Shown here: positions 35,860 to 47,979 of the stretch, in pieces
Layout: every line of letters starts with the position of its first letter
How positions within the stretch are numbered: position 1 is the stretch's first letter
DNA from: Kappaphycus alvarezii
Lineage: Eukaryota > Rhodophyta > Florideophyceae > Gigartinales > Solieriaceae
Length of the DNA stretch: 64,000 nt
Reading direction: 5' to 3'
NCBI GenBank assembly: GCA_002205965.3
Contig: NADL03000620.1
Location: forward strand, 1,922,001 to 1,986,000
Made by a program: the position numbers and the translations under genes
Notes under the pieces: model-generated
What the model was told of the DNA's origin: nothing
The model's database searches: none
Seen by the model: the letters and a program-made list of their open reading frames with translations, nothing else

Positions 35860-36292
35860 CAAAGAAACCCCCTATTTCCCCCATGGGCGAAACTTCATAT
35901 GCTTTTGTGTCTATTTATCCATTGGGGGATTGGAGATTTCACTGCATTTACGGGAGACTGGGCTTTGCAGGGACGGCAATGTAGTTGGTATCCCGGTAAT
36001 CAGACCGACATTCTCAGGAAACAATCTCATGAGGACGGTGCTGGAAAAGGGGGAAAACGGGGGGATCAATTACTGTAACAGATATGGTGGCTGAAACTCA
36101 GTCATCTTGGATGGTAGTGTGCATTCACGTGATATATTGCGTCAAGCGCAGATGGCGCTCCACTCTGCTGCAAAACGCTGCCGTCGTAATAGCCCCGTGG
36201 CCTATTCGCGATGATGTTTTCAGCTGCAAATTCGAGAACTGGAACTATAAACTTTAATGTCACTATAGCACGCCTTTACCGGTTATTCTACA
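35860..36292. other. Spacer between two LINE A tails
   Basis: GC content is higher than in the surrounding AT-rich block. It contains the TTACTGTAACAGA ... GGATGGTAGTG words shared with about 20990-21040. No gene is recognised. It could be part of a non-LTR or other repeat whose ends are lost. Confidence 0.3.
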
Positions 36293-36446
36293 GCCATGGC
36301 TGGCCTGACGGTAGCCTTTTTAGGGGGCGTAGTTCCTTCCTCATTACTGTGTCGGCATACCTTTTTGAGTCAATCGATGTCGTCTGGAAAACCATGGGAT
36401 AGATCGGATATATCTTCCAAGTGTAAAACACCCAAACCTTTCCCCT
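36293..36446 (+). mobile_element. LINE A copy 4: 3' end, about 154 bp
   Basis: It starts near GCCATGGCTGGCCTGA, which matches the last codons of the LINE A ORF, and ends AAACCTTTCCCC. Differences from copy 1 are moderate. TTCTACA at both edges (36286-36292 and 36447-36453) may be a short target-site duplication. This copy lies only about 435 bp from copy 3 and has the same orientation. Confidence 0.78.
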
Positions 36447-36449
36447 TCT

Positions 36450-38690
36450 ACACCTACGAGCGCTGCTATCCTTTGCCTTCAATCGTTTGAATAGAGGTTG
36501 GTACTGGAGCCAAGAAGTGTTACTTGCCTATACGGGTATAGCCTCAAATTAAATATTTTTTTGGTATCGCTTAACAACGTTCAAGCCGCTTATTAGCTGT
36601 TGCCAATACAAGCACATCTTGCTCAGCGGCTCCAGTAGTAGATCGCGACATATTTAAGAGCTAGATTCGTTGCGTACAAGGTGTCATTGATGCGTCATTA
36701 ATGCTTCGGGCTAGAATCGCTGAAAAGAACGAGAGCAAATATTGAGTGGCTATACAGGTAAAAACTCGACATAGTCAACACTGGGACGCATTAAGGATAT
36801 CCGATATTTGCAACATGTTCATTTCTTTTACAGAATAAAATCGTCTTTCTCTAACCATAAAAAGCAGCTGTATTAAAGCCAGCAATGGAAAAGTACAATA
36901 GCATGCGGATATAGAGGTTCGTAACTGGAGGTAAACAGAACGGAGACCTTTGCAAATGTGTTTCATTCCGGCCTCTCGAATTGATTATCATAGCAATCAT
37001 GGAAACTCTGATATGATATGGATGCTCATATACTAGGTATGAACTATTCAGATGCTTTTTACAAATCCACATGGTCCCACGAAATGTTTCATACTGCTCA
37101 GCCTCTATCCTGTCATCTTGGAGAGGCTCGATTAATTTTGTAGAACCAAATTAGCATATCAGCATAGTGACCAAGTCAGCATTTGAAAAGCGTGATATAG
37201 TCACGTCTCCCAGGGCAGTTTAGGATTCTCATATTTTGGCATTTAGGAATTGAGGTAAAATCATAGATGGTTATCGAGCAGGGGAGAGACGCTGAGGGCC
37301 ATTTTCTAGAAGGGATTTCATCTGAAGCAACAATGATGCTGAATTGCTGTGAAGTAGACACTTTAGAACCTTGGAACCTTTAGACATTGCATGCGGTACA
37401 GTACATATTTTGCACAGAATAACCTCGGTGGTTTGCCAGGCTTTTTCGTTCTTGAAACGTTTTTCGAAATGATATGAATTTAAACGTTTATCAGAGAGTT
37501 GGACGTCACACGGGAAAATGAAGAAAGTTCTGCAATTTCTTATGAAAATTAATAGAAATTAATTATACTTGACGAATCTCGAGACCTCCATTAAAGGTCT
37601 CCATTTCTCTCTTCTCTCTCTTGAACAGAATGAATCTGCATTTCAAATAATATTAAAATATATATTAAGAAATCCTGAATTTTTTTCTCAAATTCTAAAT
37701 TTTTTCGTTACCAAAATCCCCCATTTGTGACGGTATTTTTGAAACATTTTCATACAACGGAGCTTTGCCAGGCTTCTTGTGGTCCTGTAATTAATATCGT
37801 GTATGATACATTAATTGAAATCGATTTCCTCCTGAGGTCAATGCTGCCGCTAAAATGAAAAATAAGTAACTGCTCTCATTAAAAAAGTACATTTGCCCCA
37901 ATCTGCCTTTCGACTCATGTCTCTGTTAAGTAAGTATAGCCATAATGTCTTACATCAACAGCATTCCTGTTGTTTGCATTTACCCTACTGGAATCCTTCT
38001 CTTCTCCTGGAACCAACTGCCAACATTCCAATTGTAGCTCAAACCACAACTCCCTAAAATTCCCGCACCCTGTGCCGTATGTCGCCGAAAACTGTGAAAT
38101 AAGCCATAGTGCCCCAGCAAACTACCCAGCAAGTTCGTATTGCAGCTTTCCTAATAATCCTCAAAGCAACCTGTTCAACTGGCGGACGACCAACCAAAAT
38201 CATTCAATAAGATGCACAACGCGGCGTCGACACCACTACTTGTGCAGTAGAGGCATCAAACCATCAATTTGATATCTTCTCCTGCACAGTGACACACCTG
38301 AGAGAACCAACATTTCTTGCCCCGTACGCTACTTTCCTCAAACATTTCTGCCAAACCACCCCTTCAGTGCGTAGATGTCAGATTTTTCACGAGTCGTGTG
38401 TTTTGTCACTGTAGTAACGCCCCGTCGCATGTATAAACCAAAGAACTGACAACAGCACTGATCCACTATTCCCCCTACCATGCAACTATCACCTGACAAA
38501 TCTCATCTGAGATCTTATCCAATCGCACTTATTCTATATTCATACCTCAAGTTCGAATCGTCCAGACATTCATACCTGCGGGAACCATATCCACGTTTGA
38601 TTCTCAGCAAAGGCCCTTTGCCTATATGATACGTATCTTATCTCAAATTCGTCCTCACACTTTCCAACTGCAATCCTCCGTCAAATCTAT
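36450..38690. other. AT-rich spacer upstream of the secreted-protein gene
   Basis: No supported gene. Towards the right end the sequence becomes C-rich. An open + strand frame at 37970-38272 (100 codons, Ser/Asn/Pro/Cys-rich) has no recognised domain and may be promoter-side sequence or a remnant. Confidence 0.35.
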
Positions 38691-38704
38691 CCCACAACTT
38701 TTTT

Positions 38705-38711
38705 TATAAAA
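38705..38711 (+). promoter_or_regulatory. TATA-box-like element
   Basis: TATAAAA lies about 80 bp upstream of the ATG at 38791, preceded by a T-run and followed by a C/T-rich stretch. The spacing suits a eukaryotic core promoter for the secreted-protein gene. This is a position-based inference. Confidence 0.35.
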
Positions 38712-38790
38712 CTCTCCTCCTCCTTTCTTAACCGTCGACTCCGCCCGTCAGCAGTCCACTTTCACGGATCACCAAGCCCTCATTTCCGCC

Positions 38791-39211
38791 ATGTTCTTCA
38801 CCACTCTTCTCCCCATCAGTCTGCTTGTAGTATTCCTGTCGAACTCCATTTGCGCAACCGTGGTATCGACCCCGAGCCCATGCCCGACCCGCTTGTTCGA
38901 TCAGCCTCTGTTCGTCGAGTCCTAACCGATAAAGACGTACTCTGTCCTGACGATTACCCCACTGGTATCTTGGTACGGTGTGAGAGGGTGGGTCCGCAGG
39001 TGCAATTTAGTGTGCAAAGTGAGGGAAGCGGGCGAAGAGGTACCGTTCAAGGTAGCAGAGGAGAGTGTCGGCACAAGTTGGGGTCGGAGCATTGACTGTG
39101 TTGTTGGTGAGGACGTGGTTGGTACAGTTCGACTGGATGTTAAGGTGGGAGTGGTGAGAATGGAGTGGCTGCCGGCGTATTTGAAGGGTAGGGAAAGAGT
39201 TAGCGTTGGGT
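38791..39211 (+). pseudogene. Broken gene for a small secreted protein
   Basis: The ATG at 38791 opens a clear signal peptide (MFFTTLLPISLLVVFLSNSICA, residues 1-22 counted across) with a cleavage-like SICA-T. The frame stops at 38923. Coding character moves to the frame of 38850-39095 (DKDVLCPDDYPTGILVRCER) and then returns to the first frame at 38980-39211 (NLVCKVREAGEEVPF, then WGRSIDCVVGEDVVGTVRLD). Two frame changes are thus apparent. The Cys spacing and alternating hydrophobic strands suggest a secreted beta-rich, disulfide-bonded domain of unknown function. It would act outside the cell or in the secretory pathway. A spliced intron is less likely, because the shifted segment itself looks coding. 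No family name can be given. Confidence 0.45.
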
Positions 39212-39214
39212 GAT

Positions 39215-39880
39215 TTAGACGGGTACGGGTGGAGGGTGATGGGAGCCTAGAAAAGGGAGGTGGTACTGCAAGTGCCCGTTGGGGGTTTGGCGTGGCCGGA
39301 TATCATTTTCAGGAGAGTTAGGCGCATGTTATTAAGCAAAAGTATCGGCTGAGTACTAAGAAAAGCTAAGTGCGTGTATATACATGTTCAGCTTCCGTAT
39401 GTCCGGTACGGTGGGTTGAATGCCGCTTTTATCTATTGAAATCCCTGTGCTGGAGAGAATGAGAGTTGAAGCTCCAAAGTGAGGTTGGGTGCTTGAGCGC
39501 TGTTTTGTAAGGTGTTATGTTGTTACCACGGTAGGACTGTAATTTTTGCAATTGCTTTATCGATTGTGTTCGTATTCATCGCTTTAGAAAAAAGGATCAA
39601 ATCTCCGTTTGCACCGCACCGCACCGCATGGCAAGGAAAAATGAAAATGAAAAGTGGTGCGTCTTCAAAACCTGTTGCAGAGGAGCTGGGGTCAATAATT
39701 GCAGAGATAAAGCTGTGGATGTTGTTATTTGGCAGACGGCAAATGAACTTGACTTGCAGAAATTCGTTGCTTTGCAGTCACCACTCTAGCGGTTTGAAAA
39801 TGAATTGAACATACTGTAGTGATTGGTCTGTTTAGCGGAAACGCTGGAACGTAGGATTCAGTTACTGACAGATACACAGA
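39215..39880. other. 3' flank of the secreted-protein gene, no firm gene
   Basis: A 98-codon + strand frame at 39512-39808 starts with a hydrophobic stretch (FAIALSIVFVFIA) but has no recognised domain. Its reality is uncertain. Confidence 0.2.
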
Positions 39881-39881
39881 T

Positions 39882-39946
39882 ACAGTACTGTACTGTTCTG
39901 TAAACATCTACTGTACAGTACTGTACAGTACAGTACAGTGCTGTAT
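39882..39946. repeat. ACAGT pentanucleotide repeat, self-complementary
   Basis: TACAGTACTGTACTG and TACTGTACAGTACTGTACAG type runs give direct and inverted repeats that can fold back. A further TACTGTACTGTACTG lies at about 40575. The motif matches the clusters flanking the BTB-like gene, and a 19-nt palindrome around the same core lies at 41283-41301. Confidence 0.85.
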
Positions 39947-39956
39947 ACCGTGGTAA

Positions 39957-40397
39957 ATGGAAAACAATCACAATGCTTTCCTGGACGCCGTATCGAGCAA
40001 TGTTTACAGTAGAGAGGAAGACGTAAATGTAATCTGCGGACGCAAAAAAACGTGTCAGTTTCCTCGGCACAAAACCATCGAATTAGAGTGCTGCATATTT
40101 CAGTTAGAAAGCGCGGTCATCCGTGGGGTGACGGGTCAGAAAAGCAACGGGCGCAGTGATTTCAAGTGCAGAAACTCGAAGCTCGTACCAAACCAAACAC
40201 AAGGTGACAGATACGACATAAGCTATAGCAACGAGTTGTGTGAGAAGAGCAGACAGGATACGACAGTTATTCCAACTCTACCTTGTATGGTTCAGGTTTT
40301 TGAACACATTAAAGGCCCCCGCATTCCAACTCCAGCTTGGAACCCCCCCATTCCAACTCCAGCTTGGGACGGCGGGGCCGAGTTGCTTCCGAAGTGA
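39957..40397 (+). CDS. Unrecognised 146-codon ORF with a 9-residue repeat
   Basis: The frame is open for 146 codons and starts just after the ACAGT repeat. Its middle part has mixed, protein-like composition with scattered Cys. Near the end a 27-bp tandem unit at 40322-40375 encodes IPTPAWN-PP then IPTPAWD. No domain was recognised and no promoter was identified. It may be a chance ORF. Confidence 0.2.
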   Translation: MENNHNAFLDAVSSNVYSREEDVNVICGRKKTCQFPRHKTIELECCIFQLESAVIRGVTGQKSNGRSDFKCRNSKLVPNQTQGDRYDISYSNELCEKSRQDTTVIPTLPCMVQVFEHIKGPRIPTPAWNPPIPTPAWDGGAELLPK

Positions 40398-40739
40398 AGT
40401 GAGAAAATACGGCAAGTGCAGACTATTGTACCATTCCAGGACTGCAAGTGGAATGGCAATAAGAACGATGAACATAAGAGCTTCGGAGAGTTGTGTTCAA
40501 GACTTTGCATGTTGCACCTGAATATGTCTGTGGTAAAGTAATTCACAGCAATGAATTGCATGGATCAACAATTTACTGTACTGTACTGTTGTCGAACGTG
40601 GGAAGTCTGTCATCCTACGGTATATGGAACACTTGGAACTTTGCTGAATGTTGATTAAATAATTTATTCATCTTTCATTTCGAGTGCACACCGCCTGACG
40701 GCCTATAAATACTCATTAAAGTAAAGTTTTATCCATTCA

Positions 40740-41850
40740 TTACGATTAAGATCTAATCAGAAGGTCCACATCGGTCACGTGCAGTGGAGCGCGCGAAATG
40801 ATGGCCATAGCTACCAACGACCTCATGATGCAACTCAAGCGTTGATATACCGGGTGCGAAAAATGGTGGGAGAGACGTGACATATCTTCGCAGCTCAGTC
40901 GATAAAGCGTTCAAAGAAACGAATAGTACCAGGGCATGCGGATCTTAGCGAGTCAAAAGCAAGGGGCTGAAACTGAAAACCAAGGTCGCGGTTATCGCGG
41001 GAAAAGTCCGGGGAAAGGCGGACCATTGGCCTGGGCAGCTCTTGTTCCAACTTCTGGATCTTCTGGCGATATCCTTGGGCATCGGCCTCGCCGTCAACCC
41101 GCGTCACACTTGCGGCGGCGGACGACGTAAACGGCGATGTAATGACAACGACACATGCAATAGATTTGTCAAGGGGATCAGCGGAGGATGCGGGAGAATG
41201 TACAAAGATGTCTCCGGGCCGAATAGACAGCTATACTCTACGAAACACGAGTGAAAGCACTATGACTGGGGTAGATGTACATGCAAAGTACAGTACTTTG
41301 CCTACTATCTGTTCAATATCCTCAACACAACAAAAGCATGGGAACCCTTTACCCCTTTTCTCAGAGTCTCCCATTCCGACTAACGAATGGGACCTAATTA
41401 CGATATGCATTCATTAGTATGACTTCTGCCATTCACAGGTCGTGCAAGCACCATGTTGTACGGCCAATTACTAATTGCATTGTCAGTTTTCCGCGGTGAC
41501 ATCCAAGGAAACTTGGTCCAACAAGTGCTCAAATCCATAATGATTTTCGAACCTTTTGCCGTACACACAGAAGGTGCCTGACTCATTTTAATCAATCAAA
41601 GCAGCACATGTTCTGCTCTATTCCAATTGAGCTCCGCTTAACTTCAAATAAATGCTTTGACAGTAACCTCCAATGCCGCTTGTTTGCTGGCTGGCCTCCC
41701 TTCCACCCTCTAGTAGATTGGAGTGCCATCCACAGCTTTCGACGCATCGTACGGTTTCGCAATTGGCTTGACAATGATACGATATCGATGTACGCTCCGG
41801 TACAAATTTACTGGATACCAACCCACATATTTACCACAGTAAATTAACCC
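40740..41850. other. Unassigned sequence with an LTR-like fragment
   Basis: At 40755-40800 GGTCCACATCGGTCACGTGC resembles GGTCCACGTCGGCCAGGTGC at 42188-42210 in the LTR-like region, so a related fossil end may lie here. A 19-nt palindrome GCAAAGTACAGTACTTTGC lies at 41283-41301. No gene is supported. Confidence 0.3.
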
Positions 41851-42065
41851 CCATTTACAATAAATATTGCGTATGCCACAAATAGCCTCACAACGCCGTC
41901 TGATCCATCTTCGCAACTATTTCATTCAAACACAGAGTAGTGTCGCTATTCTACATGAGCATAATCTTTGCGTTATGGCCTCTACCAGATGGAGGACCCT
42001 CATTCCGCAAAAGCCGCCAAACACAAAAAAACATTACGTAAAATATTTAAAACATTGTACATTTG

Positions 42066-45000
42066 TAGGGAGCAGATTATTAATGGTAAAGATGATCTTA
42101 TCGGATGGAGCACGGTAGTAACTTTATGGCATCAGTAAAACGGGTGTCCGCTGCAGGATCCGACTATACTGCTAGCTAAGTGCTAACCGGGTGGTCCACG
42201 TCGGCCAGGTGCAGCGACATGCGCGACTCAATAGATTGTGCACTCGACGACCAGATTGTGCTACTAATGCGCCTAAAAATCCGATTACGGGCCGACGGGC
42301 GGACGGTGGATGTGCTACTTACGCATGATACTACTGTACGCACTGTAATGTATGACTTAAATTCCCTCTTCTCTTTTCTTTCAAAGTTATCACTGTTGAA
42401 TGCGCATTACAGTAATGCCGAATTTAGCCGAGAATTAGCCCGTTTCGAGTGCAGTAGTCAATCGGTACAGTGACTACGAAAGTTTGAATTTGGCGCACTG
42501 CGCTTTATAAACCCGGCGACACGAAATACGGAAGGGGTTTTCGCTAATGAGAAAAACAACCCGACCGGGGAACGCACCTACCCATTCTATTTTGCCGCCC
42601 AAATCCTCTACACCTTCCAGCCTCCTTAACCTCTCATCTCCCTTGCGCACGAACCGTGCAACCGCAGTTATGGGCCCAGATCCGAACAAGACCAAAGAAT
42701 GCCAGCAATCCGATCCGCCGTTTTTCTACCCAGATCGAGACTTGCAAGAGTGGCGCCGAAAAGTTGGACGCTGGTGGATCTTGTTCTTGCCGCTGCCGAA
42801 AGAGGAAATGACCGTCACTACTCCACTATCGCAAAAATTCTCGGCCGTACTTTGTACGAGCGTGGACTACCTTCTGCTCAGCAGTCATCGTCGATGAAGC
42901 ACAATCAAAGGGTATAATTAACTACACTCAAGAGGACCAGATCGAGTGTGTGAGGGAAATTGTTGAGTTAATTGCCGTAGACCCTCCGATTGCAAGTGTT
43001 TCTCGGCTCATTTCTTCTTTTAACAAGGTAACGGGTTGTCAAAGGAAGAAAAATGAAGATCTCACTTTGTTTGTGTCCCGTTTCCGAGGATTAGCTGCTG
43101 ATCATCTAGTACAGGTTAATGCTTCCTCTTCTTCACAAATCGGTGAAGTCTTAGCAATCACACTTCTAAATAATGCCAACCTCGAGGAAGCAACGTTAAC
43201 GAATGCAAAGTTGTCTTTGATTTCTCTGGCCGAAGCGCGAGCCAAGAAAGAAGAACAGAACAAGACAGTCGCGGTTCTGGAGAAGGATCTCGACAAGACG
43301 GTAACTGCATTTGAAGACCTGAAGACTGCTATTATTGCGAGTTTTCCCCCAAACGTCGAAGGGGATAGTGCCTCGCATATACCATCTACCCTCTCAGAGA
43401 AAGCGGAAGAACTCCAGGAGGCTATCTATCAACTCCGTCGTTCTGGAAATGACCAAACAGTGAAGTCTGTGTCAAATATGTTCACCAGTAAGGAGGCTAG
43501 GACCAGGTTGCATCTTGATGACACAGCGATTGTACTTAACAATCTAGCAGTCACACCTGCGAATAATCAAAACGCAATGACAATGCAACAGGTTCAAGCC
43601 CTCTTCGCTCAAGAAATGAAAGCTTACTTTGGTCTACTCGTCATCCAACCGGAAACTGGAGGACTATCTGCGAAAACTCTTTGGTTTTAGACCTATCATT
43701 ACAGCATGGTTGAGGAGGATTCAAACTCAAGGCGAACCTACCTCAGCGTTGTGCCCTCCAAATGCTCATCCTTCAAATCATACTTTTCTTCGGATCCGAG
43801 CGTTTGTATCGATGCAAAAGAGCCAAAAGGACTACGCCGACGGAAAAAAAGCAAGACGATTTGCGAAAAAGCTGCATGGTTATTCTCACCTTCCGTACAA
43901 TGACATGGTGACGTCCTGTAAGCGTTGGGTTCTTAATCCGTTTTGAAGCAGGCTCTCAGATCTGTAGTGGAAAAGTGCACTTCATACAAATTGACATGTC
44001 AACCTTGAGGTCAAGCAAAATATCACCATGGAAGCTTTTTCTCCAGTTTAACGATCACGTTCAGATGTTGGATGACTCGAGAGGATACTGCTGGTGATAG
44101 TTTGCGGCTTCGGCATTTTTTCGAAAGAGATTAATGAGAGATGAACTTGTAGGGTGATGAAGAGCTTTGTCGAGGTGCTCTACATTTTCGGGTGATAATT
44201 TTGAACGCAAGGGTCTTGTTCCCAAGGAGGTGCGATTGCGAAGACGGAGTTTTGGTTGTTATTGGTGAGCAGGAACGAATGGTTTGCCGTGGAAGATGTT
44301 GGCAGATTGAGGGAGTGATGAAGGAGCTAATTCCGGGAGAAGGATGGATCTGGATCTCTTGCCAGAAATCGGAATTGATTCCAGAGGTGAGATTTGACCA
44401 CTAGAGGGTGGGTTGATTTCCATTTTTTGATTTTTAAATGGGTTTAATGGGCGTCTTCTCTGATAAAAAGGTCGAAAGCGTGTTGTCTTTGAGTCTGGAT
44501 CCATAGAAGGAACGGTATCGGTGTCGGGGGGAGGAAAAATACGACTAGACAGAGTGTGTGGGCTTTTCCAGAGTTTTCCGTATGCTGAAAGACCAAACAA
44601 ACGGCGCAAGTTGCGTTGATTGGTACTCTTCCGAATCGAAACGGCTTTTTGTCGGGAGGTAGACGAACTGTGCGAACGGGTGACCAACCAACGGTTTTAA
44701 CCAGTCTTCGGAGCATAAATTGCGGGGGCGCCTGGGTCTATTAACATGTGGTTAAATACGTTGTGGACAAAGTATGTGTCGATTTCTTGAAGACCGCCTT
44801 TCAAGGAATCCAGGGTAAAGTTGGAAGCGGTCATGGAATCGACGTTGAATGCGGAAGAGGAACCAGGGAATGCGATGTACCGGGTGGGTGGTTGTGAGAG
44901 TTATCCAGCGTGTCGAGAAAAGCGCAGATCCATTCCTGGAATCCGACGTCTTGGGGTTCTTCATCCGTGAAGCATGCGGATACTTCGGCGTCGAGGAAAG

Positions 45001-46795
45001 CAACCTGTTCGTTAATGGAGTCGTCCGGTTCATTTTCAGCGTTATCGGGAACCATGTCTGCGGCAGTGCCAATGCTCTTGTATAGGTGAAGGCGGCTGAG
45101 GTACTTATTCTTTTCCGGGCAGAAACGTAGGATATGCCCTGGCATTTTGCAGCCATGGCAAATGATCTGTCCTTTCCGCAACGCAGAGGGGAGTGGGCTA
45201 TTGGGACTAAAGTTTCTTTTGTAATGTGGGTAGTTGCGGCGGTACCTGACTGGGCGACGATGGAAAGGTGGGGGCGGCGTTTTGGCGAAGAATGCGGTGA
45301 CTAGTATCGCTGTTGAGTCCAATCCCGAGTGTTGTTCCGGACTTACTAGGCAGGAGTTTGTACCGGAAGTCTGGTTTTGACGCGAATGTCGTTGGTCGTC
45401 AATGTTTGAGGCAGCGGTCTTGATGATTTCGGCGAAAAGTACTGGAGTTTGGTGTGGGGAATGCTTCTCAAATAGAGTTTTGCACCAATCATAACCCTTA
45501 AAGATGGTCTCATAGACGGTTCAGAACCAATTCGGGTGCCGACATGAACGGTGGTAAGTCGCGATGGTGTGCGACTACGTAGTCGATGCAGGTGGAGGTG
45601 GCTTCGCGGTGGGTGTTGTTTTTTTTGCGCGGAAGTTGCTATAGGAGATGGCGTTCCAACGATTTATCTTGCGACTTGTATGTTATGTTCGAAAAGCAGT
45701 AGGTTCGATAGGCTGTGGATGAATTCGTCGATTTTGGATGTTGTGGGTTCGAATTTTCGATGCGGCTAGCCTGGCTTTTCCGGTCAGGACGGAAAACAGA
45801 ACGGTCACTTCAAAGTCATCTAGAATCTGAGATGCCTCCATCTGTCGAGAATCGGCTGAAGTTGGTGATGGAATGGCTCTGTTTCTTCCCCTGAGATGCG
45901 ATTCGAATGTCCAAAGATTGAAATGATGCTCTGAATGCTCTTCGTGAGATCCAGTTTCGAATGTTGCCTGCGTGCTTACCAATCTGGACTCTATGCTGAA
46001 CATCCGAGCTTGAATCGGCGTGAGCGTCTACTGGATTGTTCCGAGTATCTTCAGACAGTTCCCGTTCCTCTAGAAGGCTGGACTTGATAGCTTCGTCAAT
46101 CGAGAGGTTTGGACTGCTCTTCCGGCAACTCGTTAAAGCACGGAGAATACGGAATAGCAACGGCTTCCAAAACTTGTCGAGTTCGTGGATGGAACATGGG
46201 TCAATATACCAATGAAAGTGCTCGGAAATTTTCTTCTTCGTTGTGTAAGGCACGGAAGTCTTCTCGCAAGAGGGTTAAAGAGTCAATCTGGTATGGGTTT
46301 CGTATTTGGGTCGGGCTTTTCAGAAAACTTTGACGTCGTTGATACATCCTTGAAGTGACATAGCCATGGGTCTTCGGGGCGCAGGCTTGTCTGTCGTTTG
46401 AGGAAACTTGCGATCCGATGGACAAGTCTCTCTTGTGAAGGGGTTAACGTGGCTGTGGCTTGTTTTTCTGCTGACATGTTGGAATGAGCAGATCAACTGA
46501 TGTGGATGATGTGCGTCGTCGACGTTGAAGGCGTAACGGCCGGAACGATGTGGCTAGTCGGCGGAGAGTTTTCCAGACCCTTGTAGCCTCACTCTCCGCG
46601 ATGATCGGAAAGTGTTGCTTCTTAGTAGAGATTTCCCTTGCTAAGATTGCGATGCTACCATGTAGGGAGCAGATTTTTAATGGTAAAGATGATCTTATCT
46701 GATAGAGCACCGACGGGGCGGACGGTGGATGTGCTACTTAAACGTGGCACTACTGTACGCACTGTAATGCATGACTTACAACATTCACACTGTAC
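42066..46795 (+). mobile_element. Copia-like LTR retrotransposon fossil with LTR-like ends
   Basis: Similar sequence in the same orientation occurs at 42066-42360 and 46659-46775: both start TGTAGGGAGCAGATT and both contain GGCGGACGGTGGATGTGCTA and ACTGTACGCACTGTAATG. The right-hand copy is internally shorter. Inside, a Gag-like coding region on + spans about 42640-43950, with a W-R-x-K-x-G-x-W lead-in and a coiled-coil-like central part typical of Copia-type Gag. The element is broken and its pol is largely missing. A second element in the opposite orientation occupies 44250-46560. It appears moderately old. Confidence 0.5.
44250..46560 (-). mobile_element. Second LTR-retrotransposon fossil (gag region), opposite orientation
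   Basis: On minus, Gag-like coding sequence runs from about 46480 down to 44830 and includes a single C-x-x-C-x-x-x-x-H-x-x-x-x-C zinc knuckle near 45130-45170. Pro-rich sequence to about 44250 follows, possibly the start of a protease or pol region. It differs from the + strand Gag beside it, so it is another family nested within or beside the first. It has several breaks. No paired LTRs of its own were recognised. Confidence 0.5.
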
Positions 46796-47979
46796 GTTGT
46801 TGAAGTCAAATCAAATGCACTCATGCTTACAGAAATAAATGCAGTACGCATCATGCAGCATCAATGAACGAACAGTCGCGGCTATTTAACACATACGAAT
46901 ATTAGCAACCGAATGCAGATCATACCTTACGCATAGATAGGGCAGATACACAGCGCACTAGACGAGATTTGTCGCTGCAAAACGAACAGAAGATGCTGAA
47001 AGGTCAAGACTGAGCCACACACTAATAAGAAACAGCAATCGCACGCATGCTACAATCAGAGGGTATGAATCAATGGGCAACTGAGACACGGAAAAAAGGT
47101 CCGCGTAAAGAGTTTATATGTGGAAATGAAGAGGAGAAGCGGAGATAGCGGCAGCAAAAGATCCATATGCTTTCGAAGAGCAAATGAATGACATTTTTCA
47201 GAGTGCATCGAGGGAGCAACAGAGCAAGCAAGCTTTAAGCAGAATTAGCAATATAATGAAGAGAGAACAGGCAGCGGGAAAGTGAATAAGCGGGGACTCG
47301 GAGAATAGCGAGCAAGAAAAGCTACAGAATTAAACTAAAGCGATAAATGGGAACACAGAAATTAAAGTAACCAAAAGGCGAATTGCGGGATCGCATCAAT
47401 GATAGTAGGAATTAATCGCGTGGAAAGCAGGATGAGAATGTAAGCTTTGATAAATAGCTCCTGGGTAGGGAGAATACCACAAAATCTTAATTTTCGACAA
47501 AAAATGAGGGATTTCACAAAATATAAGATCCGAGAGCACCATGATCGATCAGCAGCATAAAAAATGCAGTTAAGATTTTTTGATCTAATGGAAATCCACT
47601 TAAAAAACCTACCACCGAAATAAGAGTACGTGCGTGGGTGGGAGACCAATTTCATGATCCAAAACCTATTATGGGCTATACGGAAGATCACCATTTTACC
47701 GCAAGCATTATAAAATGCACATTCTCTTTCGAAATCTTGAGTACTCAGTACTTGTAGTCGGGCTTGACCTGGCCAGATTCTCGTTACAGGAAGAAATGTC
47801 ACCCAACACAACATTCAGCTTCCGACGAACTCATGTTTCATCTACAAGGACACTATATACTTAAAACAGAAAGGATAACCAAAAACCACTCCCAAACGTA
47901 TCTGAGTCGATGTGGAACCTAGGAAACACTCATGTATCTCCAATTTGCTTTCCTAGCCATTAGCACGAAGGGCGAAACG

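Noticed and set aside
21500-38690. Centromere or replication origin
   Set aside because: Low GC and lack of genes are compatible with this, but no tandem satellite or defined motif supports it.
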